A stretch of DNA of 64,000 bases from UTCFX2 sp963788145 (GTDB taxonomy: Bacteria > Chloroflexota > Anaerolineae > Anaerolineales > UBA4823): contig CAWBFQ010000002.1 of NCBI GenBank assembly GCA_963788145.1, forward strand, positions 248,001 to 312,000, given 5' to 3'. Below are positions 53,957-62,984 of the stretch, piece after piece. Position 1 is the stretch's first letter. Each line of letters begins with the position of its first letter. Made by a program: the position numbers and the translations under genes. Under the pieces are notes generated by a model. It saw nothing but the letters and a program-made list of their open reading frames with translations. It did not search any database and was not told where the DNA came from.

Positions 53957-55786
53957 TTAGCGGGCGCACCGAAAACCGAAGTAGATGGTCTGGCCACGAG
54001 GGTTGTTCCAGACGCGATTGGCAATCCGTAGGATCCAGGCTCCATCAATCCAAGCGCCGCCCCGCATGACCCGGTATTCACCATTCGTTAGCCCACTCGG
54101 GTTGCTTTCTGGCAAGCTTTGATAATACGTCTTGCTATACCAATCCACCACCCATTCCCACACATTGCCAGCCATGTCAAACAACCCATATCCATTCGCC
54201 CCAAAACTGGCGACAGGCGCGGTCCCACTTCTGCAGGTGGTAAATTGGGCGCCATTCTGCGCTCCTTTCTCGCAGGTAGGTTCTCCATCCCCCCACGGAT
54301 AGGTTTTCCCTTCCAATCCTCCGCGGGCTGCTTTCTCCCATTCCGCCTCGGTCGGCAGCCGTCTGCCAGCCCATTTGCAGTAAGCCTGCGCCCCATACCA
54401 ACTCACCCTAGTCACCGGGTGGTTTTCATAACTTGAAACGACCCGCCAGCCTCCGGGGGTTTTCAGGATCCGGGCATCATTGCTTTCTGCGATCCAGCTC
54501 ACCCCCCCTTCCTGCCGGTTGCCTTCCTCATTTAGAAACGCAGCAAACATGACATTCGTCACCTCAGTCGTGTCCATCCAGAAGGCGTCCAGTGATACCG
54601 TATGGACCGGCTTTTCGTCATCATCGCCATTTTCGCTCCCCATCTGGAATTCACCCGCCGGGATGTAAGCCATTACCATCCCATCGGCAGGCGAAATCCA
54701 GGGTTCGACCAATTTGGCGCTGGTGGCTGTAGGGTTGGTTGCACCAGGATTGCGAAAGAGCCAAACCATCCCAATAACAAACGCCATCAAGAGAAAAAGC
54801 CCCATACCCACCCAAAACCCCATACCGATCGGACGCGCCGGCTTGTACGCCTCATCCTGCCCGACTTGTTTTTTTGTAAACTCATCCATCGATGGCTGAT
54901 CCGACGAGGAAGGGGTTGGCGGTGCGGATGGGTGAATCGTCGGTTCGGCAGGAACTGTCGGAATTGAAACTACCTTTTCCAAACCGCTTGCTGCCGCGGC
55001 AAATTCCCCGGCATCCTTGAAACGCATCTCCGGGTCGCGCTGTAAGGCTCGCCTGAGCAGCGCTTCCAAGCCTTCCGGCGCATCCGCGGGCAGCCAATCC
55101 GGGTCGAAATCGGGTTCCAGCACCAGGTGGCGCGTGATCACCTGGTCGGGCGTATCGCCCGGGAAGAGCAGCTTGCCGCTCAACATTTCATAAAACATGC
55201 TCGCTAACGAATACACGTCGGTAGCTGGGCAGGCAGGCGGCTTGCCCAGCCACAATTCCGGCGCCTTGTAATACGGCGTGCCGACTGTGCCGAGACTGGA
55301 GGCGCTGCCGCTCGAAAGCGAGGCGGCTTTGGCCAGCCCAAAATCGCTCAACACGGCCTGCCCATCCGCCCCAAACAGGATGTTGCCCGGCTTGAGATCG
55401 CGGTGCACCAGCCCCTGGGTATGAGCCATCTGCAACCCGGCGCAGACCTGCTGGATAATAACTGCGGCTTCGGCATATTTCAATCGCCCCTTCTTCAGCA
55501 GGCGTTCCTGCAGCGAACCGCCGGGCATGTATTCCATCGCGATGAAGAAGCGCCCTTCCACCTCGCCGACCTCGTACACCCCAACCAGGTTGGGATGGCG
55601 GAAGCGGGCCGAGACGCGCGCCTCCTGCTGAAAGCGTTCCAGAAATTCCATATCTGCGGCTAATGCGGCATGCAGCACTTTCACAGCCACCGGGCGTTCT
55701 AAGGTGCGGTCCTCCGCCCGGTAAACAGTGCCAAAGCCGCCTCGTCCGAGCGGTTCGAATAGCTCATATTTTCCCAGAGTGGTCAT
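53957..55786 (-). CDS. Transmembrane Ser/Thr kinase with extracellular SUMF1-like domain
   Basis: A 609-residue intact kinase. Kinase domain (about 7-265): GRGGFGTVY, AVKVL, HRDLKPGNILF, DFGLAK, TPYYKAPELW. A linker, a membrane helix (about 322-345, GMGFWVGMGLFLLMAFVIGMVWLF), then a SUMF1 fold (about 365-609): IPAGEFQMGSENGDDDEKPVHTVSLDAFWMDTTEVTN in pieces, AGRRLPTEAEWEKAARGG, FDMAGNVWEWV, VMRGGAWIDGAW, GFRCAR. The cysteine pair of true formylglycine-generating enzymes is absent (RGGAWIDGAWILRIAN), so ligand binding is more likely than catalysis. It is the best preserved of three similar genes in this region and serves as the template for reading the two broken ones. Confidence 0.9.
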   Translation of the reverse strand: MTTLGKYELFEPLGRGGFGTVYRAEDRTLERPVAVKVLHAALAADMEFLERFQQEARVSARFRHPNLVGVYEVGEVEGRFFIAMEYMPGGSLQERLLKKGRLKYAEAAVIIQQVCAGLQMAHTQGLVHRDLKPGNILFGADGQAVLSDFGLAKAASLSSGSASSLGTVGTPYYKAPELWLGKPPACPATDVYSLASMFYEMLSGKLLFPGDTPDQVITRHLVLEPDFDPDWLPADAPEGLEALLRRALQRDPEMRFKDAGEFAAAASGLEKVVSIPTVPAEPTIHPSAPPTPSSSDQPSMDEFTKKQVGQDEAYKPARPIGMGFWVGMGLFLLMAFVIGMVWLFRNPGATNPTATSAKLVEPWISPADGMVMAYIPAGEFQMGSENGDDDEKPVHTVSLDAFWMDTTEVTNVMFAAFLNEEGNRQEGGVSWIAESNDARILKTPGGWRVVSSYENHPVTRVSWYGAQAYCKWAGRRLPTEAEWEKAARGGLEGKTYPWGDGEPTCEKGAQNGAQFTTCRSGTAPVASFGANGYGLFDMAGNVWEWVVDWYSKTYYQSLPESNPSGLTNGEYRVMRGGAWIDGAWILRIANRVWNNPRGQTIYFGFRCAR

Positions 55787-55813
55787 CTATCCTCCTATAC
55801 AATGGAACTCGGT

Positions 55814-57115
55814 TCACGGCTTGGGTAAGCGGCGTGTCTCGCCGCACTGCGGGCAGGCCCCGGTCTTACCGGTCAGATCATAACCGCATTTGGCGCAGGC
55901 TTCCCCACCTGGTTTTGGCTGCGAGCCTTGCATCAGGCGCATCAGCAGGCGCAGGATCAACGCGAGCGAACCGCCGCCGATCGCCAATGTCAAAATGATG
56001 TTGATCGGGCTGGCCAGGATGAATTGCAGGACGATCTGGATCCCGGACGGCGGCGGCGGAGAAGAGGCAGTCGCGGTTGGCGCCGGAATGGGTGTGTGCG
56101 TGGGCAGCAGCAGCGGCGTCGCACTGGGGACGGCCGTTGGGCTGGGCGGCAGGCTGGTCTGCGTGGCGGGTATATTTGTCGGCGGGATCAACGGCAGCGG
56201 TCCGAAATCCAGCCCCGCTTCGGCTGATCCGTGCGGGCCGTTGAACTGGACCTTCAGCGTGTGCCCCAGGCCATCCGCGGGCAGATTGGAGGTGTAGCTC
56301 AAGGTATATTCGGTCTTCAGCACCGCCGCCATTTCGCTGTAAAGCTGAGCCAGCTCGGACGAGCGCGGCGCAGCCCGAAACAGCCCTCCGGTCTGGCCGG
56401 TGAGCCGCTGCAGGTAGGGCAGGTCGATCTGGTTGCCCAGCCCGACCACGAAAAAGGGCACATGCGCCTGGCGAGCTAGCTCAATCGCCTGGGCCGGCTC
56501 GCCGACCTCGGCTGGCTCGTTGCGCCCATCCGAGAGCAGCAGGATGGCCCGGTTGCCGGGCGGAAGGCCGGCGAATAGCCCCACCGCCTTGGCAGCCGCG
56601 TTGTAGAGCTGGGTCTGCCCGCTGGCCTGCAAGCCCTCGATCAGGTCATAGGCGGGGGTCAGGTCGGTCGAGAAGGCCAGCTCGCGCTGCGGATCGAGAC
56701 CCTGCGGAGCCAGCGGATCGGAAAAGGCCAGCAATGCCACCTGATCCCGGCCAGGCTGCAATTTGTCGAGGAAGCGGGCGGCGGCATCCTGGGCGTCGTC
56801 GAGCGGCTGCCCGCCCATGCTGCCAGAGACATCGATCACCAGCGCCACCCAAACCGGCGCCTGGTTGTCTTCGCTCAGCGCGTCCGCTTGGAAGCTGGCC
56901 CCGCCATCCTCTTGCAGCGTGAACTGCCCGGCGGCCAGCCCGCTCAGCGGCAGACCGCTGGCGTCCCAGGCGCTCAGGTGGATGCTCACCTCGGGGAAAC
57001 GGCTGTAGTCGATCCAGTCAATGAAGATCGCCGCCGAGGGCGATTGGGCCTGCGCTGCGATCAGCGGCAGCCCGCAAAGCAAACCGATCAGCAAGAACAA
57101 AGATAGCGTTTTCAT
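55814..57115 (-). CDS. Secreted/membrane VWA protein with cytoplasmic zinc ribbon
   Basis: A 433-residue protein. The start at 57115 is set by AGGAGGTCGG and followed by a signal peptide (LSLFLLIGLLCGLPLIAAQAQ). The extracellular part has a VWA domain (about 85-260) with an intact metal site DVSGSMGG, SDGRNEP and further beta structure, then a Pro/Thr-rich stalk, a membrane helix (about 360-388) and a C-terminal zinc ribbon (CAKCGYDLTGKTGACPQCG) inside the cell. This mirrors, turned around, the zinc-ribbon/membrane layout of the first island. It lies 27 bases upstream of the kinase-SUMF1 gene, so it is likely co-expressed; binding of an extracellular partner of the kinase is possible. Confidence 0.83.
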   Translation of the reverse strand: MKTLSLFLLIGLLCGLPLIAAQAQSPSAAIFIDWIDYSRFPEVSIHLSAWDASGLPLSGLAAGQFTLQEDGGASFQADALSEDNQAPVWVALVIDVSGSMGGQPLDDAQDAAARFLDKLQPGRDQVALLAFSDPLAPQGLDPQRELAFSTDLTPAYDLIEGLQASGQTQLYNAAAKAVGLFAGLPPGNRAILLLSDGRNEPAEVGEPAQAIELARQAHVPFFVVGLGNQIDLPYLQRLTGQTGGLFRAAPRSSELAQLYSEMAAVLKTEYTLSYTSNLPADGLGHTLKVQFNGPHGSAEAGLDFGPLPLIPPTNIPATQTSLPPSPTAVPSATPLLLPTHTPIPAPTATASSPPPPSGIQIVLQFILASPINIILTLAIGGGSLALILRLLMRLMQGSQPKPGGEACAKCGYDLTGKTGACPQCGETRRLPKP

Positions 57116-57120
57116 CCGAC

Positions 57121-57252
57121 CTCCTATGATATTGAACCACTGAAGCGCTGAGAAGAACTGAAGCCACAGATCGCATCCTTTCAGCTCCTTCATCTTTTTT
57201 TCAGAGTTTTTCGGTTTTCCTCAACACCTCAATGTTCCAGTAGTCCAATGTT
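57121..57252. repeat. Single degenerate CACTGA repeat unit
   Basis: One diverged unit (ttgaaccactgaagcgctga at one end, caatgtttcaatt at the other) fills the space between the VWA gene and the stop of the nuclease gene at 57253. Confidence 0.7.
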
Positions 57253-57639
57253 TCAATTCACCAGACGCTTGATTTGCAGCTTTGTAGAACCAAAATTGAG
57301 CAGCAATCCCACTTTGTAACCCGATGCTTTCAAATAAGATAACGCCTGAACAAAATCCACTTCCTGCAGATCTGAACGGGCTTTGATCTCGACCATTACA
57401 CCTTCAATCAAAAAATCCACCCGTTTCCTTCCAACCTTCACACCACGATAAAGCACATCGATCCAAACTTCCCGGTTGGATTCCAGCCCTTGAGCTTGCA
57501 ACTCAAGCGCCAGAGAGCGCTGATAGATAACCTCCTCAAAACCCGGCCCCAAATTGCGGTGAACATCGGTCGCCGCGGCAATAATCCGTGAGGTCACCTC
57601 AGAGAGCGGATATTCCTTGTTGACGTATGCGTCTGTCAA
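57253..57639 (-). CDS. GxxExxY-family protein (PD-(D/E)XK nuclease fold) inside the repeat arrays
   Basis: About 128 residues of the GxxExxY family (PDDEXK_3). Seen: the naming motif GFEEVIY, then RVDFLIEGVMVEIKA, which supplies the Asp and the E-x-K of the PD-(D/E)XK nuclease core (about D75, E84, K86 from the chosen start). A TTG at 57639 with GGAG upstream is the preferred start; the in-frame ATG at 57669 lies in the repeat and would add ten repeat-encoded residues. The gene is bounded on both sides by CACTGA repeat units. The molecular role of the family is not established; a nuclease acting on or helping to spread the repeats is speculation. Confidence 0.82.
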   Translation of the reverse strand: MTDAYVNKEYPLSEVTSRIIAAATDVHRNLGPGFEEVIYQRSLALELQAQGLESNREVWIDVLYRGVKVGRKRVDFLIEGVMVEIKARSDLQEVDFVQALSYLKASGYKVGLLLNFGSTKLQIKRLVN

Positions 57640-58705
57640 ATTCTTTGCTCCATTGAAACACTGAAGCACTGAAAAGAACTGACATCACTGATCGTTCTTT
57701 TCAATGTTTTCATCTTCTTTCAGCCTCTCAGTGTTTCAGTGTTTTCATCCTTTTTCAGCGCCTCAGTGTTTCGATCCACCGATTGAACCACTGAAGCACT
57801 GAGAAGAACTGACATCACTGACCGCGTTCTTTTCAGTGTTCTCATCTTCTTTCAGCCTCTCAGTGTTTCAGTGCTTTCATCCTTTTTCAGCGCCTCAGTG
57901 TTTCGATCCACCGATTGAACCACTGAGACAATGAGAAGTACTGAAGCCACTGAGCGCGTTCTTTTCAGTGTTTTCATCTTCTTTCAGCCTCTCAGTGTTT
58001 CATTGTTTTCATCTTTTTTCAACGCCTCAGTGTTTCGATCCACCGATTGAACCACTGAGACACTGAAAAGAACTGAATTCACTGAGCACGTTCTTTTCAA
58101 TGTTTTCCTCTTCTTTCAGCCTCTCAGTGTTCTCATCTTTTTTCAATGCCTCAGTGTTTCGATCCACCGATTGAACCACTGAGACACTGAGAAGTACTGA
58201 AGCCACTGACCGCGTTCTTTTCAGTGTTTTCATCTTCTTTCAGTTTCTCAATGTGTCAATGTTCTCATCTTTTTTCAGCGCCTCAGTGTTTCGATCCACT
58301 CATTGAACCACTGAAGCACTGAGAAGAACTGACATCACTGACCGCGTTCTTTTCAGTGTTCTCATCTTCTTTCAGCCTCTCAGTGTTTCAGTGTTTTCAT
58401 CCTTTTTCAGCGCCTCAGTGTTTCGATCCACCGATTGAACCACTGAAGCACTGAGAAGAACTGACATCACTGACCGCGTTCTTTTCAGTGTTCTCATCTT
58501 CTTTCAGTTTCTCAATGTGTCAATGTTCTCATCTTTTTTCAGCGCCTCAGTGTTTCAACCTGCCAGCCCATTAAACCACTGAGACACTGAGAAAAACTGA
58601 CCTCACTGACAAAATCTTTCTCATCACTTTATCTCCTCTCAGCGCCTTAGCATTTCAGTCTTTTCAGTGCTTTCATCTTTTTTCAGTATTTCAGTGTTTC
58701 AAACA
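57640..58705. repeat. Palindromic CACTGA repeat array 2: seven or more units of 132 bp
   Basis: The core cgttctttt recurs at 57693, 57825, 57957, 58089, 58213, 58345 and 58477: periods of 132, 132, 132, 124, 132 and 132 bp. More diverged copies run on to about 58705. Within a unit, GATTGAACCACTGAAGCACT at one end pairs imperfectly (about 18 of 22) with the other end, and the centre is CACTGACCGCGTTCTTTTCAGTG-like. The whole 1.07 kb carries no credible gene. It ends 10 bases from the stop of the kinase gene at 58715. Confidence 0.92.
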
Positions 58706-58714
58706 TGGAGAAAA

Positions 58715-60563
58715 TTAGCGGGCGCAACGAAAACCGCTGCCGTAGTACCGGTAGTCCGGGATGCTCCAGAAGCGATTGGCAGCACGCAGGAGCCAGGCTA
58801 CATAGTCCCAGGAGCCGCCCCGCAGCACGCGATACTCGCCGCTCGTTGGCCCGCTCGGATTGCTTTTTGGTGAGGTTTGATAATAGGTTGCATCGTACCA
58901 ATCCGCCACCCACTCCCACACATTCCCGGCCATATCGAACAGCCCATACCCATTCGCTCCAAAACTGGCTACCGGCGCGGTATTGTCATTACATCCACTG
59001 TATTGAGCGCCGTTCGCTGCTCCTTCCTGGCAGGTGGGTACTTCATTCCCCCACGGATAGGTTTTTCTTTCCAATCCGCCGCGGGCCGCCTTCTCCCACT
59101 CCGCTTCGGTCGGCAGGCGCCTGCCCGCCCAATCGCAATAGGCTTGCGCTCCATACCAGCTCACCCCAATCACCGGATGGTTTTCATAACCCGAGCTAAC
59201 TGTCCAGCCCCCGGAATGATTCCCTATCCGAACCCAGGACTCTTCCGCCAGCCAATTCACGCCGCCTTCCTGCTGGTTGCCTTCGCTGTTTAAAGAGCGC
59301 GTACATCGCGTTGGTTACCTCAGTCGTGTCCATCCAGAAGCCGTCCAGGGATATCGTATGGATCGGTTTTTCGTCGTCATCGCCATTTTCGCTGCCCATC
59401 TGGAACTCCCCAGCCGAGATGTAAGCCATCACCATCCCATCCACCGGCGAAGTCCAGGTTTCGCCCAGGCTGGCGTTCGCTGGAGACGATTAATGTGGAC
59501 GGAGGCGGCTCCGGTGTGAGGATGATGGGCCGCCGGAATCCGCCGGTAATCCAGGCAAGAAACATCAGGGTGAGCAATCCAACCCCGCCTGTCAGCAAAA
59601 GCTGCCAGCGCGGCCTGGCGCCGGGTCTTGCCTCTTGTTGTTGCTCAATCCGGGGTATCTCAGATGTCGCATCTGGCTCTCCAGATCGCTCTGGGGTGAA
59701 AACAGCAGCTGCATTCACGATCTCAGATACTTTGATGTCGATATGTTCCAGCGAGTTCAGCGCGAGCACAACGAAACTCTCCCGCCTTCGCAAAGCGCTC
59801 CTCCGGGTCGCGCGACCAGCGCCTTGCGCCAGCACGCTCTCGATCCCCTCAGGGACGCCCTCCGGCCAGGTTTCCGGGATACTGCGGGCCGTCCAGCATG
59901 TGGCGGGTCATCACTTCCGGCGGGCTTTCGCCCTCGAACAAAGCCTGCCCGGTCAGCATTTCATAGAACACGCACGCCAGGCTGTACACATCCGTAGCCG
60001 GGGTGGCTGGCTTGCCGCGCCAGATTTCCGGGGCGATATATTGAGGCGTGCCGATCATCCCGCCGCTCGCGCTCAGCGACATGCTCGACGTGCCGACCAG
60101 CGCCTTGGCAAAGCCGAAATCGGCCAGCCGGGCTGCGCCGTCCGCCTCAAACAGGATATTGCCCGGCTTGACGTCTCGATGCACCAGCCCCTGGGCGTGG
60201 GCGTAATCCAGCGCCGAGGCGATCTGGCGCAGCGTTTCCAGCGCCTGCGGATAGGGCAGACGCCCGTCCCGCTCCAGCCGGTCTTTGAGCGAACCGCCGG
60301 GCAGGTACTTCATCGCCAGGAAATAGCGCCCGTCCACCTCGTCCAGTTCATAGACCGGGACGATGTGGGGATGCTCCAGTTGCGCCGCGGTCTGGGCTTC
60401 GCGGCGGAAGCGGGCGATGAACTGCGGGTCGGCGGTCAGCGCCGGGTGCAGGATCTTGACCGCCCGCTGCACGTCCAGCACGCTCTCACGCGCCAGGTAG
60501 ACCGTGCCATAGCCGCCCGAGCCGAGCGGTTGCAGGAGTTCGTATTTGCCGAGTTAAAGTCAT
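58715..60563 (-). pseudogene. Ser/Thr kinase-SUMF1 gene broken by several frame shifts
   Basis: Same architecture as the gene at 53957. Kinase pieces: LGKYELLQPLGSGGYGTVYLAR, AVKIL, HRDVKPGNILF, DFGFAK, TPQYIAPEIW (60548 down to about 59890). Membrane helix LLLTGGVGLLTLMFLAWITG (about 59570). SUMF1 pieces: VMAYISAGEFQMGSENG, MDTTEVTNAMYALF, AGRRLPTEAEWEKAARGG, DMAGNVWEWV, RVLRGGSWDY, GFRCAR. Breaks, each explained by one extra base, near 60555, 59880, three clustered at about 59770-59815, one near 59472 and one near 59291. Repaired start is ATG at 60563 with GAGGTG upstream. It is either a decaying duplicate or a stretch of poor sequence; the protein-level conservation between breaks favours recent damage or error. 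Confidence 0.82.
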
Positions 60564-60599
60564 TTCACCTCATCCAGTTTTCATATAAAAATAATCCTT

Positions 60600-60755
60600 C
60601 AAATCATTCGAACGATCCATTAAATCACTGAGACACTAAAAGAACTGAACCCACTGAACACGTTCTTTTCAGTGTATTCATCTTGTTTGGTGACTCAATG
60701 ATTCTCATCTCTTTCTGTGCCTTTATCTTTCTTCAGTGTTTCAGTGGTTCAAACA
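60600..60755. repeat. CACTGA repeat, one to two diverged units
   Basis: Between the kinase gene start at 60563 and the next kinase gene stop at 60765, sequence of the same family (aaatcactgagacactaaaagaactgaa, cactgaacacgttcttttcagtg and tttcagtggttcaaacatgg) is present. The last 15 bases before the stop are nearly identical to those at 53945 and 58700. Confidence 0.75.
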
Positions 60756-60764
60756 TGGAGAAGA

Positions 60765-62984
60765 TTAGCGGGCACAACGGAAACCGACAAGGTTGTTATA
60801 CTGGTAGTTCGGGAGGTCCCAGAGGCGATTAGCAGCACGTATGCCCCAGGCTTCATCAGGCCGGAGCCACCCCGCAGCACACGGTACTCGCCGCTCGCCG
60901 GGCCAGCAGGATTGTTTTTGGATGAACTTTGGTAATAGGTCTCGCTATACCAATCCGCAACCCACTCCCAGACATTCCCCGCCAGGTCGAAATATTCCAT
61001 ACGGGCTGACACCTAGCGGATAGCTCCCCACCGGCGGGCGCGGTGAACTGGTAGCCATCGTCTACGTTTTTATCCTCCCAAATACCTCCAGGCTGCGGTC
61101 GGCGAAATTTACCAGCTCGCCATTTGGGGCCTGCTCCCCCCCATGGGTAGGTGCGCTCCATCGGTCCGCGCGGGCTGCCTTTTCCCACTCCGCCTCGGTC
61201 GGCAGCCGCCCGCCCACCCACTCGCAATAGGCTTTGGCGTCCTGCCAACTCACCTGCACCACCGGGTGATCTGTCGAGAAGTCAATGCTGCTGTCTTGAC
61301 CCTGCGGATGGCGCCAATCCGCCCCGCTGGTATCTTTCCACTCCTTTGCTTGCAAGTCAAATACCCAGCCGTTGCCCTCTTTTCCTGCAGCCGTTTGATA
61401 GCCGGTTGCATTGACGAATTGCTCAAACAAGGCGTTCGTCACCTCGGTCACGTACATCCAGAAGCCGTCCAGGGATACCGTATGTACCGGTTTTTCGTTG
61501 TCATCGCCAGCCTCGCTGCCCATCTCGAACTCACCCGCCGGGATGTAGGCCATCAGCATGCCGTCTATTGGCGAGGTCCAGGTATCGCCTTTCTTTGCGG
61601 TCGCTGGCGGAATCAAAGCAGATGTGGGAGTTGGTATGGCGGTCAAAGTCGCCGCTGAGGAGGTAGCTCTCTCTTGATCTGCATCCGCAGTGGCAAGACT
61701 GGATTGTGTGGCCATAGCAGCCGTTGCTTGCACCACCGCCGCTTCCGCCGTGGCTTGATACGCTTTCGTTGCCGCCAACCGGGTGGCTTCCATCCAGGCG
61801 ATCTCCGTTTGCGCCGCGGCGGTCTGCTGCTTCTGCTCCGCCAGGCTGGCCTCCGTCGCCGCGCTGCTCATTTTCCAGGTCAACGGCGACCGCAGCAGCG
61901 GTCTGTTCCGCTTTTCGTTTGGAGTTCGCCCGCCAGCAGCGTGAGGCCAATCACCAGGACGACTGCGCCGAGCGCCAACGTCAGCATTACAAGCCCCAGC
62001 GAGGCATTCCCGGCCTGGCTGGTCGGGCGGTTGTTTTCAGACCGGCAGGAACAGGCTGGTCGATGGGCGGCGGAGCGGGTTTCTCCACCACGGAGGGCTT
62101 TTCCTGCTCCACCGGCGCTTCCACCGCGGCGGGCGGCTTTACAGTCGGCTGCGGCTGCACCGGTTGGATTTTCTGCAATCCGCCCAGCGCCGCAACCAGC
62201 GCACCGGCGCTCTGCAAGCGCTCATCAGGGTCGCGCTGGAACGCCTGCGCCAGCACATACCCAACACCCTGCGGCACGTCCTCCGGCCACGCTTCCGGCA
62301 ACTCAGCCCCCTTCAACACATGGCGGGTCATGATCACCGGCGGGGTCTCGCCTGCGAACAACACCTGCCCGGTCAGGGCCTCATAGACCACACACGCCAG
62401 GGCATATTGATCCGTCGCGGGTGTGGCCGGCTTGCCCTCCCAGATCTCCGGGGCGATATAGGATGGCGTGCCAAGCACCGCGCCGGTGTGGCTGGTCAGC
62501 CCGGTGCTCATCATCGCCCGGGTCAGGCCAAAATCGGTCAGGATGAAGTCGCCCTCCGGCGTGCGCAGGATGTTGCTCGGCTTGACGTCCCGGTGCAGAA
62601 AGCCCTGCCCGTGTGCGTAATCCAGCGCCGAGCCGATCTGCTCGGCCATCTTCAAGGTATCTTCCCATGAAAGCGGGGCATTCTCTTTCAGGATTTTATC
62701 CAGCGACTGTCCAGGATAGAAGCGCATCGCGATAAAGTAGCGCCCCTCGGCCTCGCCCATATCCAGCACGGTGGCGATGTTCGGGTGAAACAAGCCGGCT
62801 GCCGAGCGCGCCTCGTGGATGAAACGCTCGAAGGCCGCCGCGTCCACCACCAGCGAGGGCTTGAGCACCTTGAGCGCGACTTCACGCCCCAGCACCTCAT
62901 CTCGGGCGCGGTACCACGTCCACGGGTCGCGCCTGAGCCGAGCAGTTGAGATTAATTCGTATTTGCCGAGTGTGGGTTTACCAT
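60765..62984 (-). pseudogene. Ser/Thr kinase with coiled coil and SUMF1-like domain, broken by frame shifts
   Basis: Kinase domain largely in one frame (62900 to about 62080): VALKVLKPSLV, LHRDVKPSNILR, TDFGLTRAM, TPSYIAPEIW. The glycine loop needs base corrections near 62930 to read LLGSGATGTVYRAR. Then a Pro-rich linker, a membrane helix in the next frame (LGLVMLTLALGAVVLVIGL, about 61950), an Ala-rich coiled coil (about 61660-61900) and a SUMF1 domain (MLMAYIPAGEFEMGSEAG, WMYVTEVTN, GGRLPTEAEWEKAARA, FDLAGNVWEWVADWY, GFRCAR). One break near 60872 looks like a lost base (RGGS(W)PDEAW), the others like extra bases. The likely start is ATG at 62984 after AGGA. Same comment on damage versus error as for its neighbour. 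Confidence 0.78.

Noticed and set aside
53872..54069. Plus-strand ORF across the repeat and the kinase gene end
   Set aside because: It reads repeat sequence and the reverse of a conserved SUMF1 C-terminus; no start site.
53470..58705. The regular repeats as a CRISPR array
   Set aside because: The whole period is repeated sequence; there are no unique spacers of constant length, no leader and no cas genes.
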